A DNA stretch of 64,000 nt from Campanula takesimana (GCA_026119855.1 JAOWBW010000027.1:1838623-1902622), one strand, 5' to 3'; shown: positions 44,113 through 55,309, counted from the stretch's first letter. A program made the numbers and translations. The notes: generated from the letters alone by a model not told the origin.

Positions 44113-44658
44113 TTGATGTTTGCAAATCTGGTCAACATTACTCTTGAAGGCCGTGCATGTATAAACTTCATTCTGGCCATATTTCTGTCCATGGAAGACA
44201 ATGGAGTATTCCATTTCCCGGAGAATCGTGCTGTTATTATTCATGGTGATTTTCCCTTGCCGTTTATCCGTGCCGATGTCTCTGCTGCTAATTATTCTCT
44301 CATTTCCTCTACATCTGTTCCTGCTGATTACTTCCAGTCTGCTGATGACGCTGCACTTCAACAATTTTTGCTTCTGCCTCCTGCTCCTATCTCTCCTCCA
44401 TCACCCCCTATGCTGATTGTTCTTTCCTCTGATGATGAGATGACTGATGCAGATGAAGTTCTTGTAAAAGATGCTGATTTGTCTAATGAAGATTTTGTCC
44501 CTTCCTTAGTGATTCCTTCATCTCTCAGTCTCCTTCAACCAGTTGTGGTGAATAGCTTATATGAGTACTTATGCTTCGATGATGGTGATTTGTCTGATCA
44601 GCAAGTGCCTGCCACTCGTGCTGATTTTGGTGATATGGATCTCTCTCTCTCTTGCTGA
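44113..44658 (+). pseudogene. Extra gene, third part
   Basis: Same frame as the middle part, separated by stops at 44026 and 44110. It reads CINFILAIFLSMEDNG, then a Pro/Ser-rich and acidic stretch (LIVLSSDDEMTDADE, DADLSNEDFVPS). It ends at TGA near a CT run (44638-44651), where the sense shifts frame. Confidence 0.55.
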
Positions 44659-45091
44659 CTTGATAAGGGACGTTCATCGAGATCTTGCTAAGAAGATTCT
44701 TAAGTCTAATCAGGAGGAGGAAAACAGAAGGATCAAAGACTTGAAGGAGCTTCTTACCGATAGAGAGGAACGAGTGATGAAGCTTTCTGAATCCTTGGGA
44801 ACCATGCACTCAATTCATAATCAACTTGTTGATGATCAAAGATCTCAGATCAAAACCTTAGCATCTACCGAGAATGAGCTATCTGTAACCAAGACTGCTC
44901 TTGCTGATGCTCAACTAAAGATTGTTGCTCTTGAAGCCAATAACAAGATGCTGACTGAGAGATTGCAAAGTGCTAATAGAAGATAGAAGAGGAAAGCTGA
45001 TAAAGAGGAAGCCAGAGCAAAGAAGAAGGCCAAACGTACTGAATCTACATCAAAGGCTGCTGACCAGCAAAAGGACCCTCCCAAGTCTTAA
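44640..45091 (+). pseudogene. Extra gene, C-terminal coiled coil and basic tail
   Basis: After the frameshift comes a charged, heptad-like helix of about 110 residues (LADLIRDVHRDLAKKILKS, then IKDLKELLTDREERVMKL and LADAQLKIVALEANNKML), typical of a coiled coil. A TAG at 44984-44986 interrupts it. The tail KRKADKEEARAKKKAKR looks like a nuclear localisation or nucleic acid-binding segment. The reading ends in TAA at 45089-45091. A coiled coil occurs in described Sirevirus env-like proteins; the basic tail argues for an intracellular role. Confidence 0.6.
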
Positions 45092-45439
45092 GTCAATGTA
45101 GCCAATGATATAGATATCCTGAAGACCTTCAAAGATATATCCAAGACTTCTTTGCTAACCATTATTGCTTCTGTTTGCGTGTTTTCTTATTTTATGCTAT
45201 TCTCTTATAATATATTTGATGCTCTTCATGCTAACTCTATTTTGCAGATTATTATTTCTCTGCTGATCATTGCAATCAGCAATCCACTATCTTTTTCTAT
45301 CTCTTGTATTTTTTATTTTTTTCTAAGACATCTAATGTGTGAGTTGGCTTAGGGAATGGTAATAAATAGATATCCCATATACATTCTTTTACTAAGCTAA
45401 GATAGGTGTTCTTGGATAGGGTGATTGGACTTAAGCAAT
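45092..45439 (+). other. 3' non-coding region of the Sirevirus-like element
   Basis: AT-rich sequence between the extra gene and the purine tract. A 66-codon hydrophobic frame (45152-45352) has no flanking support and is probably chance. Confidence 0.6.
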
Positions 45440-45450
45440 TAGGAGGAGAT
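45440..45450 (+). other. Polypurine tract of the Sirevirus-like element
   Basis: TAGGAGGAGAT directly before the 3' LTR. Confidence 0.88.
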
Positions 45451-46848
45451 TGTTGTTCAAATATATGTTTAGGACATAGAATTGCTTAATCCCAATCATA
45501 GTTATCACTTGGGTTCCCCCAATTTTGATTAATATCCTTAGGATTCCTAGTGATCAGCACAAGTGTTTTAAAAGCTCTTCTCTACAAGGCAAACCAGCTA
45601 GAGGACAACAGAAAACAAATCAGCAGACCAGCATCCAAGTTGCCGATCAAAGGCATTCATTTCAAGTTGCCGGCAAATCATCGATCAACAAGTACAGACT
45701 GAAGTTTGCTGATAAATCAACTCAAGATATTCTTCACTTGAATATCTCCAGGTTTCATCGTTCTACTTTTAAGTTGACTTTACCATTTGCCGGTTGTAGT
45801 TTCTGTACTTACTTTCTGATAAGTGCTATCTGTCTCTGTCATGTCTTTCTGCGCTGTCTGACACCGAGCTACTTTTAGCTCTACTCTGTCCCTACTTGCT
45901 TTTTGCAGGTAACCGGTTGAGACAAAGGGGTCTTTACCCATCAGACTTTTTCAAGCATGCATGTACTACATATCTTCGCCATTAATGCAAAAGATACCGC
46001 ATTTAATGCTCCTTAACTACCCATCTGGAAATTCAAATTGCAATCCTTCTTCCACAAGACTCAAGTCATTAACCCCTCATATAAATAGTGGACTTAGAGC
46101 ATTGAAGAAGGTTGGTAAAAATAGTGCATTAAAAAGAGTTGATTGTTTAGAGCATTCATTGAAGCTCAAACATTTCTTGTCCCAGAAATCATTAGACATT
46201 TATTATGACATACACTTGTGCACAAACTCATCAACATTGTCAGTATTCCCGAACTAGATCATTTTAAGGAATACGTTGCTTGAGTTATTCACACACCCAC
46301 CTGAGTGAAATAAGTTCTTTTGGACTTGCCGCTCAAATACACTTGGTCAGATTTGTATTACGATCCATTAGTGATCTTTAGAATTTAGTCTTTGTATCCG
46401 GCAAAGCCGTGCTTGTAATAGACTAGGGATATCTAATAGTGCTCTTAACCCAAATCCAAGTTCTGACCAAACTTGGTAGAGGACGTAGCAGTATTTACAC
46501 TTTGAACCTCTCCAAATCATTGTGTCCTCTGTTACTTACTTTGTCCTTGCCGGTTGGAACTTTATCACCGGCAGATCGTTGTTGTTCTTTTTGATTCATT
46601 GTCATTTCTATTTACCAATCTCTTGAAAATGCATTGAACTTTTGGAAATCACCTGGTGTTAAACCAAGCTCTCAAAACCTTTTATAAACTGTTTTGTGTG
46701 GACTAAGTTATATCTTCTCTGCTGCGCTTACTGATAATAGTTTGCAAACTGATTAGTGACTTTGCATTTTTAATGTGTTTCCTTGAAAAAGTTTTAATTA
46801 GGCTATTCACCCCCCTCTAGCCTATTTTCCTACCAATTGGGCCTAACA
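45451..46848 (+). repeat. 3' LTR of the Sirevirus-like element
   Basis: TGTTGTTCAAATATATG to GGGCCTAACA. Several differences from the 5' LTR are C/T or G/A changes at CpG-containing words, for example TTGCCGATC here against TTGCTGATC there. Confidence 0.92.
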
Positions 46849-47227
46849 AATAAAGTAAAGAAAATGTGGTAGAAAATAAAAATAGAGAATGAGTGGGGTA
46901 ACTAATAGTGTTGGTTGCATAAACTGAGTAGTGAAAAATGAAGAGAAAGAATGAGTGGTGGGGTAGTTAGTTTGAATATAAAATAATAAAAAAAGATGAC
47001 TATTTTGGGGAGTCGCAAGTGAAGTGGGACGAAATAAGTCTCAAGTGAGAGACGAAGGGAGTATATAGGAAGGTGCTTAAATTAGAACCAAGCATAATCA
47101 TTACACAATATCAAGAGTCCAGATTATAAATACAGTGGATACAATAGTTAATTTTCAAAATACACTTGAACACAGTAGTAATTTAGCTATTGTATTCAAG
47201 TGAAATATTCAAAATTTAAGTACTATA

Positions 47228-49322
47228 TGTAACGACCCCAAATCCGGGCTCTATTTCTTAGTCATACTTTGACTATAAGTGTGTGTCTTGGTTACATGCA
47301 TTACATTTTTGTTTGATTACCTTGTGTTAGTTCATTTGTTAAGTTAGGAAGATTTTCTCAAAGTTAAAACCTTAGGGAGTGTAAATTTCTATAGCTAAAA
47401 TTTAAGGGCTTAAGTGACAAAAGGAAAATTGTGGTAAAAAAAAAAAAAAGGGGTTATCCTCCCCTTCCCCATTCCCAGTCAAAACCCATCTCTCTATACC
47501 TAACTTTCCCATTCTCTCTCACTTTCTTCTTCTTCCAGCAAGAAAAGAACCAAGGTAAGGGTTTTCCCCATTTTGAATTTCTTCCTCTTTAATTTCTTCT
47601 ATTTTCTGAAAAATAACAACACCAAGATGATTAGGTTGTTGAGTAGAAGTTGATTTGAGTCAAAATTTCTTCATGCAAGTCCAAAGAATCCATGGTAAGA
47701 GTTTCTTCATTTCTTTGAATTCCCATTCTCAATTTCTTCTCCTTTATAGAAATCAAGTCTTCCAAAATGAATAGGTTGTTGATTTGATCATTGTGAGCTA
47801 AGTAGAAGTTGTTTTGGGTCAAGATCCTTCCTTCAATCAAGTAAGTTACTAATCCCCCCTTTAAATGTTAAAATGGTCATAAGTATGCTTTATATGCTTT
47901 ATATGTGAATAAATAATGTTTTGGTATGTTTTATTTATACTTGTAATTTTGGGACAGAGGGAGTAGTATGAAAATGGTTCTTGTTGGGTGTTAGAATAGT
48001 TAAAGGCTGGATTTGTAGTCTTTGTAATAGTTGCAAATGTTAAGTGTTACAAGTACTAGTAATTTTGGGTTGTGAAACGAAAGGAGTGAACGTTGGTTAA
48101 GTTTTGGTCTGCCGAGTGATGTGGGCGGCCGCCCAAAAAGGGCGTGCGGCCGCACATCTATCTGAAGGATTTTCTTCTTGGAACAGAGTATTTTGGGCGG
48201 CCGCACAACCCTGTTTGGGCGACCGCCTAGGTCATCTGAAAAGTTTAGAGTTTTCAAACCAAGGGATTTAAAGGTCAATCTTGGTCTAGTTTTTGGGTAG
48301 TGTCCTAAAGTAGTTAGATGATTGTTGTGGATCACTAAAGTGGTAGAATTGGTTCCTTTGTGAACACAAGTGTTGTGAAATGTGAGTAATGGATTAAGTG
48401 AGCATTGTTGAACATTTTGTAATGTGTTGAATGGTTCATCTTCTTGATGTGTTTGGCATGGTTCCCTACATTGGAATCATTGTCCCTGATTGTTGTTTAA
48501 GCAAGTATTTCTATAGGGTGCTTGCGTGTAAAGTCCAGCTGGTACTTTTGTGTGTGTTTGGGCAGTGATAGGGATTATAATGGTCTCACGAGCCAAGTAC
48601 ATTATAAGGCTCCTATCATTGGTTTCCCATTTTTAACCCCCTTCCTTAGGCCAAAGGTTGGGCACTTTGGGTTATGACTTTGTGTCATTTTCCCCGTTGT
48701 TGTTGTTGTTGTTGTTTGGTTTCGGAACCCGTTTCAGCTCTTCGATGCTGCTCAGTTGATGCCTCTCAGATGGCTATTGTTTTGGTTCGAGAACCTTGGC
48801 TCAGTATCCACGTATGAGTGTTTAATTCCGCTTTATGTGTTGTATGATGAGTTGGTCGTTATTTCCAACCGGTATGGGACGGTTGGCGATAGGGAGCCTC
48901 TCATATTATGTGATATATGCTATATGATCATTTGTGCATTGTTCCTTTATGTTTATCATATTAGCATGTAATGTAGTTGCATTTTAGTAACTTACTGAGA
49001 TTTATTCTCACATCGTTCCTTTCAAATTTGTTTTCCTTAACCCCCCCTCCAGGAAGCAAGTGATAGTACGATGTGAGATCGCATGTTGCTGAGAATTATC
49101 GAGCAGGTTATATTTTGGAATAGTGGCTCTACAGAGCTTTTGTATGATTTTGTAGTGAGGTTTTGTATAGTACGGTTGGAATTATTTATGGAAATAGGGC
49201 TTGATCTCGTGACCCGGATGTAGAACTTGTGTATATTTTATTATTGAAGATTTGTATAGTATTTTGGTTATATAAATCGTGACATTTTAGTATTTATGAA
49301 TATGGAATTTTGGGTCACGACA
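47228..49322 (+). repeat. 5' LTR of the LARD
   Basis: It runs from TGTAACGACCCC to GGGTCACGACA. It includes a GC-rich palindromic cluster (48121-48232), a GTT repeat and a block near the end matching the chromovirus LTR (TTACTGAGATTTAT). The short frames in it, repeated in the other LTR, are not supported as genes. Confidence 0.93.
48121..48232. repeat. GC-rich palindromic cluster in the LARD LTR
   Basis: TGGGCGGCCGCCCA (14-bp perfect palindrome), GTGCGGCCGCAC (12-bp perfect palindrome), GGGCGGCCGCAC and GGGCGACCGCC occur within about 110 bases. Repeated in the 3' LTR at 53665-53780. Confidence 0.85.
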
Positions 49323-49324
49323 GT

Positions 49325-49336
49325 TGGTATCAGAGC
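49325..49336 (+). other. tRNA primer binding site of the LARD
   Basis: TGGTATCAGAGC two bases after the 5' LTR, the same primer as the chromovirus and copia elements use. Confidence 0.92.
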
Positions 49337-52300
49337 AATGGTTTTAGATCTTGAAAGGGAGTAAGAACTCTGATATTAAATTGGTTTCAATTCTTGGGTG
49401 TTATGATTTTGAGCGGTATAGGAAACTAAGTTTTCTTGAAGTCAATTACCTTCTTTAGTCATGGAAAAATTTGTGCAGTAGAAGCATGATGAATTAGTGG
49501 ATGTGGTTAAGATAGAAGTTTGTTGGGTGATGGATTGCCATATTGACGTCGAGTGTTCATTCTCTTGTGGTATACCAGACATAGGACTGGTGTTAATAGT
49601 ATTGGTTCCATTGGGGTTAGTTGGTTTGAGAATTGAGGGTGCGAGTTTTTGAAGACTTATGTGTATCTATTTCGTGAAGTAGACAATGTTTCGAGGTATA
49701 TAAACATGTTTGTCCTCATTTTTGGATTTATATTGAGGTGCATTTTTAAATACGAGACTATGTAATTACTACCTTATTCAGAATAATATCCTAGAAGAAA
49801 GTATATTGAGGGGCATAGCAGAGGATAAGAAAACAAAATCAATAAAGCCGAGTTTAAGGTATTTCAGAACCAGATTTTTAAGTCAACTTCGGAGAATAAA
49901 CTGTTCTGATCTAAAAGGTTTCAGGAGGCGTGTAAACATTCGTTGGATAGATATATGTGTCTACTTTCATAGGGAAAAATCGGTTTACCGTTTTGAGCTC
50001 TAGAATGGGAGAAAATGAGTTTTTGGTACAGGAGGTCTAATCTGCCAGCATAACAGTTTCTAACAACTTTTTGTTTTCCTAGTTCATATATTGTTTTTGT
50101 TCATGCATTGCTTTTGGAATGGATTGGTGTTCCCTTTAGCCTATATAAACCCCAATTGTGATGGAAGAAACCCGATAGAATTTTGGACGATAACACCATG
50201 TGAACTATAAGCTGATTTGGTCATAGTACCTATATGAGATATTGACGAGATAAGTGGGATGGCTTAGTTTTCTATGTATCATGAAATTCTTGTTTGCCAT
50301 CGATGGGTGGTGAATATTCCTATATTAGTGTGTTTGACTTTGTTTAGGAGCATACTAGATGTGTATATATAACGTTCATGATCTGTGTCGAAAAGCAAGA
50401 AATTACTATTACATGGTTGTGTTAGGAATTTAGCTTATTTAGTTAACGGTAGCCCGTTTACAAAAAAAAAAAAAAAAAAAAAAAAAATGAGAAACGTACG
50501 CATTAATTATGAAATATTGGGTATATTTATACTGGGACTACATGTCTCTTGATCGATAGAGAACCTGAATTATATGATAAGTTAAAGATAGGTGTGAGTA
50601 AAGCGATTCAATCCCTGTGTAGTTTCGGGAACTTGATTAAATTGTGATTAGTCATACCTTGTTCATTTTAAATCGGATTTAAGTAATGTTGAGCCTAAAT
50701 CGATTACCTTTTCGAGAGCTTTCCGTTCGAATGATTCTTTAATTTTAGTTATGCATAGAGCAGCTCCAAAAATTTCGGGTTTTGTGCTATTGAAGTATTT
50801 ACAGATTTGGGAAAAATTCGTAAATTTCAAATGATCGTAAGTTATTTATTTTAAATGGGAATTTGATGATTCAAGTGTCTAATTTGACTATATTTGCAAG
50901 ACCTTCCCAATGACCTTATTTTCATGAAATGATTTTCTGAATCTTGTGTCTAGAAAACTATTTTAGTAACAGTCCTTGATATATGATTCAGGTATGGGTT
51001 AAGTTTTAATAACTTTTTATCTAATCCACCCGAACTTCGAATCGGGCGATTCTTGGGTCTAAATTGGATATTTTCAAAGAGCTCAACTAGGTAACTATGA
51101 CGGATTATTACTTATTATTTTATTGTGGTGGCTTATTCCATCTCTGAAGTTGATCAGTAGTTTAGTCGGTGTTAGATGATAAGTGGCTATTATTGATCGA
51201 CGGGCAAATATGAGGATATATCGAAAGCAAATTTTTCATATTAGGTATGCTCATTATGAATTCGGGTTATGTCACTTAGATGGATAAATGGTTTGATGGT
51301 ATTGAGGAATGAGATTTTCCAACCATAAGTTGATCTTGGGGGTGAATTACTTAAGGCCATATTGGCATACACCAAGTCGTAGACTGAAAGTTAATATCAA
51401 TTTGGGAATTATATTGAAATTGCTTGAAAGAAACAATGGTTCGCAAGATCTAGCAAGGGTTAGAGGATGTATTGTTTTGCAATGGTTTACTTCGAGTATT
51501 GATTGATCTTTACAAGTGGAAACAATACGTAAGACGGAATACGCATATTCTTGGGAATTACTTAACTTTAGCAGGGATTAACAAATGTGGAATCAGTTTT
51601 AAATATTGAAATCATGATTGATGACAATTTCAGTGTTGCTATTGTTTCGTGGACTTGACCAGTGCTACTGTTATCTTATAAGATATGACCAGTGTTAATG
51701 TTTCTTGGAGATGTGTTAAGTTTTCCATTTTAGTGGAAAATTGATTAAGCCATTATCTGTAGTGATGCTTTTAAATAGAGATTGAGGTATATAACGATTC
51801 AAGGTGATGAAGTAATTGTATGTATTTCGAGGATTAATTCCTGATAAGTAAAATTTTCTATGACTATGAATTAATTACGATTTTATTGATATTGCCTTAG
51901 CAGATTATAATTCTCCTGGGACAAAGTTTGAAATGTTAGATTACTAGATTATTACTATTTGATAAAGATGTTTTCTTAGAAAAGCTAAAGAAGAGATAAG
52001 GCAAGTAGGCTGAGAAATTCGAATATTTTGACTATATTATGCTTTAACATATAAGAAAGATGGGTGTGTTAGTGGAATCACTGAACATGTAGACAAGTAT
52101 ATCATGTTGGTTATCGCCGAATGGGATGATGTTTAGATTGTTAATGCGTAGGAATGAACTGTCAAAGTAAAACTTATGGGTGTTGATGTTTTAAGGATTG
52201 ATTGAGAGTGTAAATTTTATCAGAGATAGATCATCTAAGATTCAGAATTGATATACATATGATGCTGATAACCGGAAACGAAATCTTAAGATTAAATGAG

Positions 52301-52766
52301 GAATTACTAAAATAGTTGATTCAAACGAACAAGTTTTGAGTATGAATCTAGTAAAATCGTCATGGTGGGATCATGAAATGAATAAGACTACAAGGGAATC
52401 GGAGTAGATAACCGCAGTTGTTTTATATTATCGGTAAGTATGCGTTTTGTTGTGTGGATAGATGTGTTGGTTTAAATTGAGATAAATTAACGGGAACTGA
52501 TATTGGGATTTAAGTATGAGACATTGAGAATATGTTTGGATTAATTACTTAGTTTAAAGTATATAAAGAAGTTGGGAATTCCTTTGGCTTAGCAACAGTG
52601 GGTTGTAATGAAAAACAAATGGTAGTCAAGCGGTTGTCAAGGTTGAATAAGAGATTTGTATATCCCTGCACAGCTCTATTTGGGTATAATATTTCGTATG
52701 AGTATTCGTATGATTATGTGTGGTAATGTTGGTAAGTGTACCTAAATTTCGGGACGAAATTTCTTT

Positions 52767-52779
52767 AAGGGGGAGTGAC
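52767..52779 (+). other. Polypurine tract of the LARD
   Basis: AAGGGGGAGTGAC directly before the 3' LTR. Confidence 0.88.
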
Positions 52780-54874
52780 TGTAACGACCCCAAATCCGGG
52801 CTCTATTTCTTAGTCATACTTTGACTATAAGTGTGTGTCTTGGTTACATGCATTACATTTTTGTTTGATTACCTTGTGTTAGTTCATTTGTTAAGTTAGG
52901 AAGACTTTCTCAAAGTTAAAACCTTAGGGAGTGTAAATTTCTATAGCTAAAATTTAAGGGCTTAAGTGACAAAAGGAAAATTGTGGTAAAAAAAAAAAAA
53001 GGGGTTATCCTCCCCTTCCCCATTCCCAGTCAAAACCCATCTCTCTACACCTAACTTTCCCATTCTCTCTCACTTTCTTCTTCTTCCAGCAAGAAAAGAA
53101 CCAAGGTAAGGGTTTTCCCCATTTTGAATTTCTTCCTCTTTAATTTCTTCTATTTTCTGAAAAATAACAACACCAAGATGATTAGGTTGTTGAGTAGAAG
53201 TTGATTTGAGTCAAAATTTCTTCATGCAAGTCAAAAGAATCCATGGTAAGAGTTTCTTCATTTCTTTGAATTCCCCTTCTCAATTTCTTCTCCTTTATAG
53301 AAATCAAGTCTTCCAAAATGAATAGGTTGTTGATTTGATCATTGTGAGCTAAGTAGAAGTTGTTTTGGGTCAAGATCCTTCCTTCAATCAAGTAAGTTAC
53401 TAATCCCCCCTTTAAATGTTAAAATGGTCATAAGTATGCTTTATATGTGAATAAATAATGTTTTGGTATGTTTTATTTATACTTGTAATTTTGGGACAGA
53501 GGGAGTAGTATGAAAATGGTTCTTGTTGGGTGTTAGAATAGTTAAAGGCTGGATTTGTAGTCTTTGTAATAGTTGCAAATGTTAAGTGTTACAAGTACTA
53601 GTAATTTTGGGTTGTGAAACGAAAGGAGTGAACTTTGGTTAAGTTTTGGTCTGCCGAGTGATGTGGGCGGCCGCCCAAAAAGGGCGTGCGGCCGCACATC
53701 TATCTGAAGGATTTTCTTCTTGGAACAGAGTATTTTGGGCGGCCGCACAGCCCTGTTTGGGCGACCGCCCAGGTCATCTGAAAAGTTTAGAGTTTTCAAA
53801 CCAAGGGATTTAAAGGTCAATCTTGGTCTAGTTTTTGGGTAGTGTCCTAAAGTAGTTAGATGATTATTGTGGATCACTAAAGTGGTAGAATTGGTTCCTT
53901 TGTGAACACAAGTGTTGTGAAATGTGAGTAATGGATTAAGTGAGCATTGTTGAACATTTTGTAATGTGTTGAATGGTTCATCTTCTTGATGTGTTTGGCA
54001 TGGTTCCCTACATTAGAATCATTGTCCCTGATTGTTGTTTAAGCAAGTATTTCTATAGGGTGCTTGCGTGTAAAGTCCAGCTGGTACTTTTGTGTGTGTT
54101 TGGGCAGTGATAGGGATTATAATGGTCTCACGAGCCAAGTACATTATAAGGCTCCTATCATTGGTTTCCCATTTTTAACCCCCTTCCTTAGGCCAAAGGT
54201 TGGGCACTTTGGGTTATGACTTTGTGTCATTTTCCCCGTTGTTGTTGTTGTTGTTGTTGTTGTTTGGTTTCGAAACCCGTTTCAGCTCTTCGATGCTGCT
54301 CAGTTGATGCCTCTCAGATGGCTATTGTTTTGGTTCGAGAACCTTGGCTCAGTATCCACGTATGAGTGTTTAATTCCGCTTTATGTGTTGTATGATGAGT
54401 TGGTCGTTATTTCCAACCGGTATGGGACGGTTGGCGATAGGGAGCCTCTCATATTATGTGATATATGCTATATGATCATTTGTGCATTGTTCCTTTATGT
54501 TTATCATATTAGCATGTAATGTAGTTGCATTTTAGTAACTTACTGAGATTTATTCTCACATCGTTCCTTTCAAATTTGTTTTCCTTAACCTCCCCCCCTC
54601 CAGGAAGCAAGTGATAGTACGATGTGAGATCACATGTTGCTGAGAATTATCGAGCAGGTTATATATTTTGGAATAGTGGCTCTACAGAGCTTTTGTATGA
54701 TTTTGTAGTGAGGTTTTGTATAGTACGGTTGGAATTATTTATGGAAATAGGGATTGATCTCGTGACCCGGATGTAGAACTTGTGTATATTTTATTATTGA
54801 AGATTTGTATAGTATTTTGGTTATATAAATCGTGACATTTTAGTATTTATGAATATGGAATTTTGGGTCACGCA
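52780..54874 (+). repeat. 3' LTR of the LARD
   Basis: The same length as the 5' LTR, differing by about a dozen substitutions and a few small indels (a 9-base unit near 53440, extra GTT units near 54255). It ends GGGTCACGCA, one base shorter than the 5' LTR end, before CTATA. Confidence 0.93.
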
Positions 54875-54975
54875 CTATATCCAAGTGTATCTACTGTATC
54901 TATAATTTGGACCATTGATTTGTATTTAATCCAATAATTATGCTTAGTTCTCATGGTTCTCATTTTAAATGCTTT

Positions 54976-55309
54976 ATATATATGAGAACCGTAAGAACCA
55001 AGCATAACCATTGGATTAGATATAAAATTAATTGTTCAGATTATAAATACAATTGATACACTTGGATACAATACCTAAATTTTGAATATTGCACTTGGAT
55101 ACAGTAGCTAAATAACTATTGTATTCAAGTGTATTTTGAAAATTATCAACTGTATCCAAGTGTATCCACTGTATCTATAATTTGGACCCTTGATTTAGTG
55201 TCTAATCTAGTGGTTATTCTTGGTTCTCTGGACCATTGATTTTGTATTTACTCAAACGGTTATGTTTGGTTCTCACGGTTCTCATTTTAAATGGTTCTCA
55301 TTGGAGCGC

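Larger units (their letters stand above)
32563..46848 (+). mobile_element. Sirevirus-like Ty1/copia element, 14.3 kb, with a large extra gene
   Basis: LTRs of 1,403 and 1,398 bp, perfect AATAA duplications (32558-32562 and 46849-46853), a TGGTATCAGAGC primer site, gag, pol in the copia order and a purine tract are all present. An extra coding region of about 4.4 kb between pol and the 3' LTR, together with long LTRs and a long gag with zinc knuckles, fits the Sirevirus (SIRE/Maximus) group, although this copy is longer than usual. Every coding region carries stops or frameshifts, and the RT active site is mutated. By eye the LTRs differ at roughly 35-40 sites, so it is older than the copia element at 23-29 kb. 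TGCCGAT and TGCTGAT words are strikingly common throughout. Confidence 0.9.
32498..47063. mobile_element. Stowaway-like MITE split by the Sirevirus-like element
   Basis: The left piece (32498-32562) starts CTCCTTCCGGCCCACCCCAT after TA. The right piece (46854-47063) ends GAGACGAAGGGAG before TA at 47064. Joined, they read like the MITE at 14650-14929. The retrotransposon 32563-46848 sits between, with AATAA on both sides. Confidence 0.85.
49323..52779. other. Non-coding interior of the LARD
   Basis: After the primer site there are 3.4 kb of AT-rich sequence with no long frame and no readable retroviral motif. A run of about 26 A lies at 50461-50486. The end, just before the purine tract, reads AAATTTCGGGACGAAATTTC and resembles the sequence in front of the chromovirus purine tract (1806-1828). 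Confidence 0.8.
47228..54874 (+). mobile_element. LARD: large non-coding LTR retrotransposon derivative
   Basis: Two LTRs of 2,095 bp each flank a 3,457-bp interior, with perfect CTATA duplications outside (47223-47227 and 54875-54879). The primer site TGGTATCAGAGC and a purine tract (AAGGGGGAGTGAC) are in place, so the termini needed for replication exist, but no gag or pol sequence can be read in any frame. It must use proteins from another element. The LTRs share several blocks with the chromovirus LTR at 1842-4350, which points to a Tekay-like helper. Only about a dozen LTR differences are seen by eye, so the insertion is recent. Confidence 0.92.
47066..54973. mobile_element. (TA)n-anchored foldback element, copy C, split by the LARD
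   Basis: The left half (47066-47227) begins AGGAAGGTGCTTAAATTAGA and contains AACCAAGCATAATCA. The right half (54875-54973) ends ATTATGCTTAGTTCTCATGG and then AAATGC before TATATATA. The halves are inverted repeats of each other, and the LARD sits in the middle with CTATA on both sides. It is related to copies A, B and D. Confidence 0.75.

Noticed and set aside
45152..45352. Hydrophobic 66-codon frame near the 3' LTR of the Sirevirus-like element, as an envelope membrane anchor
   Set aside because: It lies after the last readable stop of the extra gene, has AT-rich composition that gives hydrophobic codons by chance, and no neighbouring coding sense.
23453..49336. tRNA gene fragments at TGGTATCAGAGC sites
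   Set aside because: The match is only the 12-base primer site next to each 5' LTR; no cloverleaf is present.
48756..54519. Identical 71-codon frames in both LARD LTRs (48756-48971 and 54304-54519), and likewise 111- and 69-codon minus-strand frames
   Set aside because: They are repeated because the LTRs are near-identical, not through protein selection. The sequences show no known domain, and the start contexts are poor.
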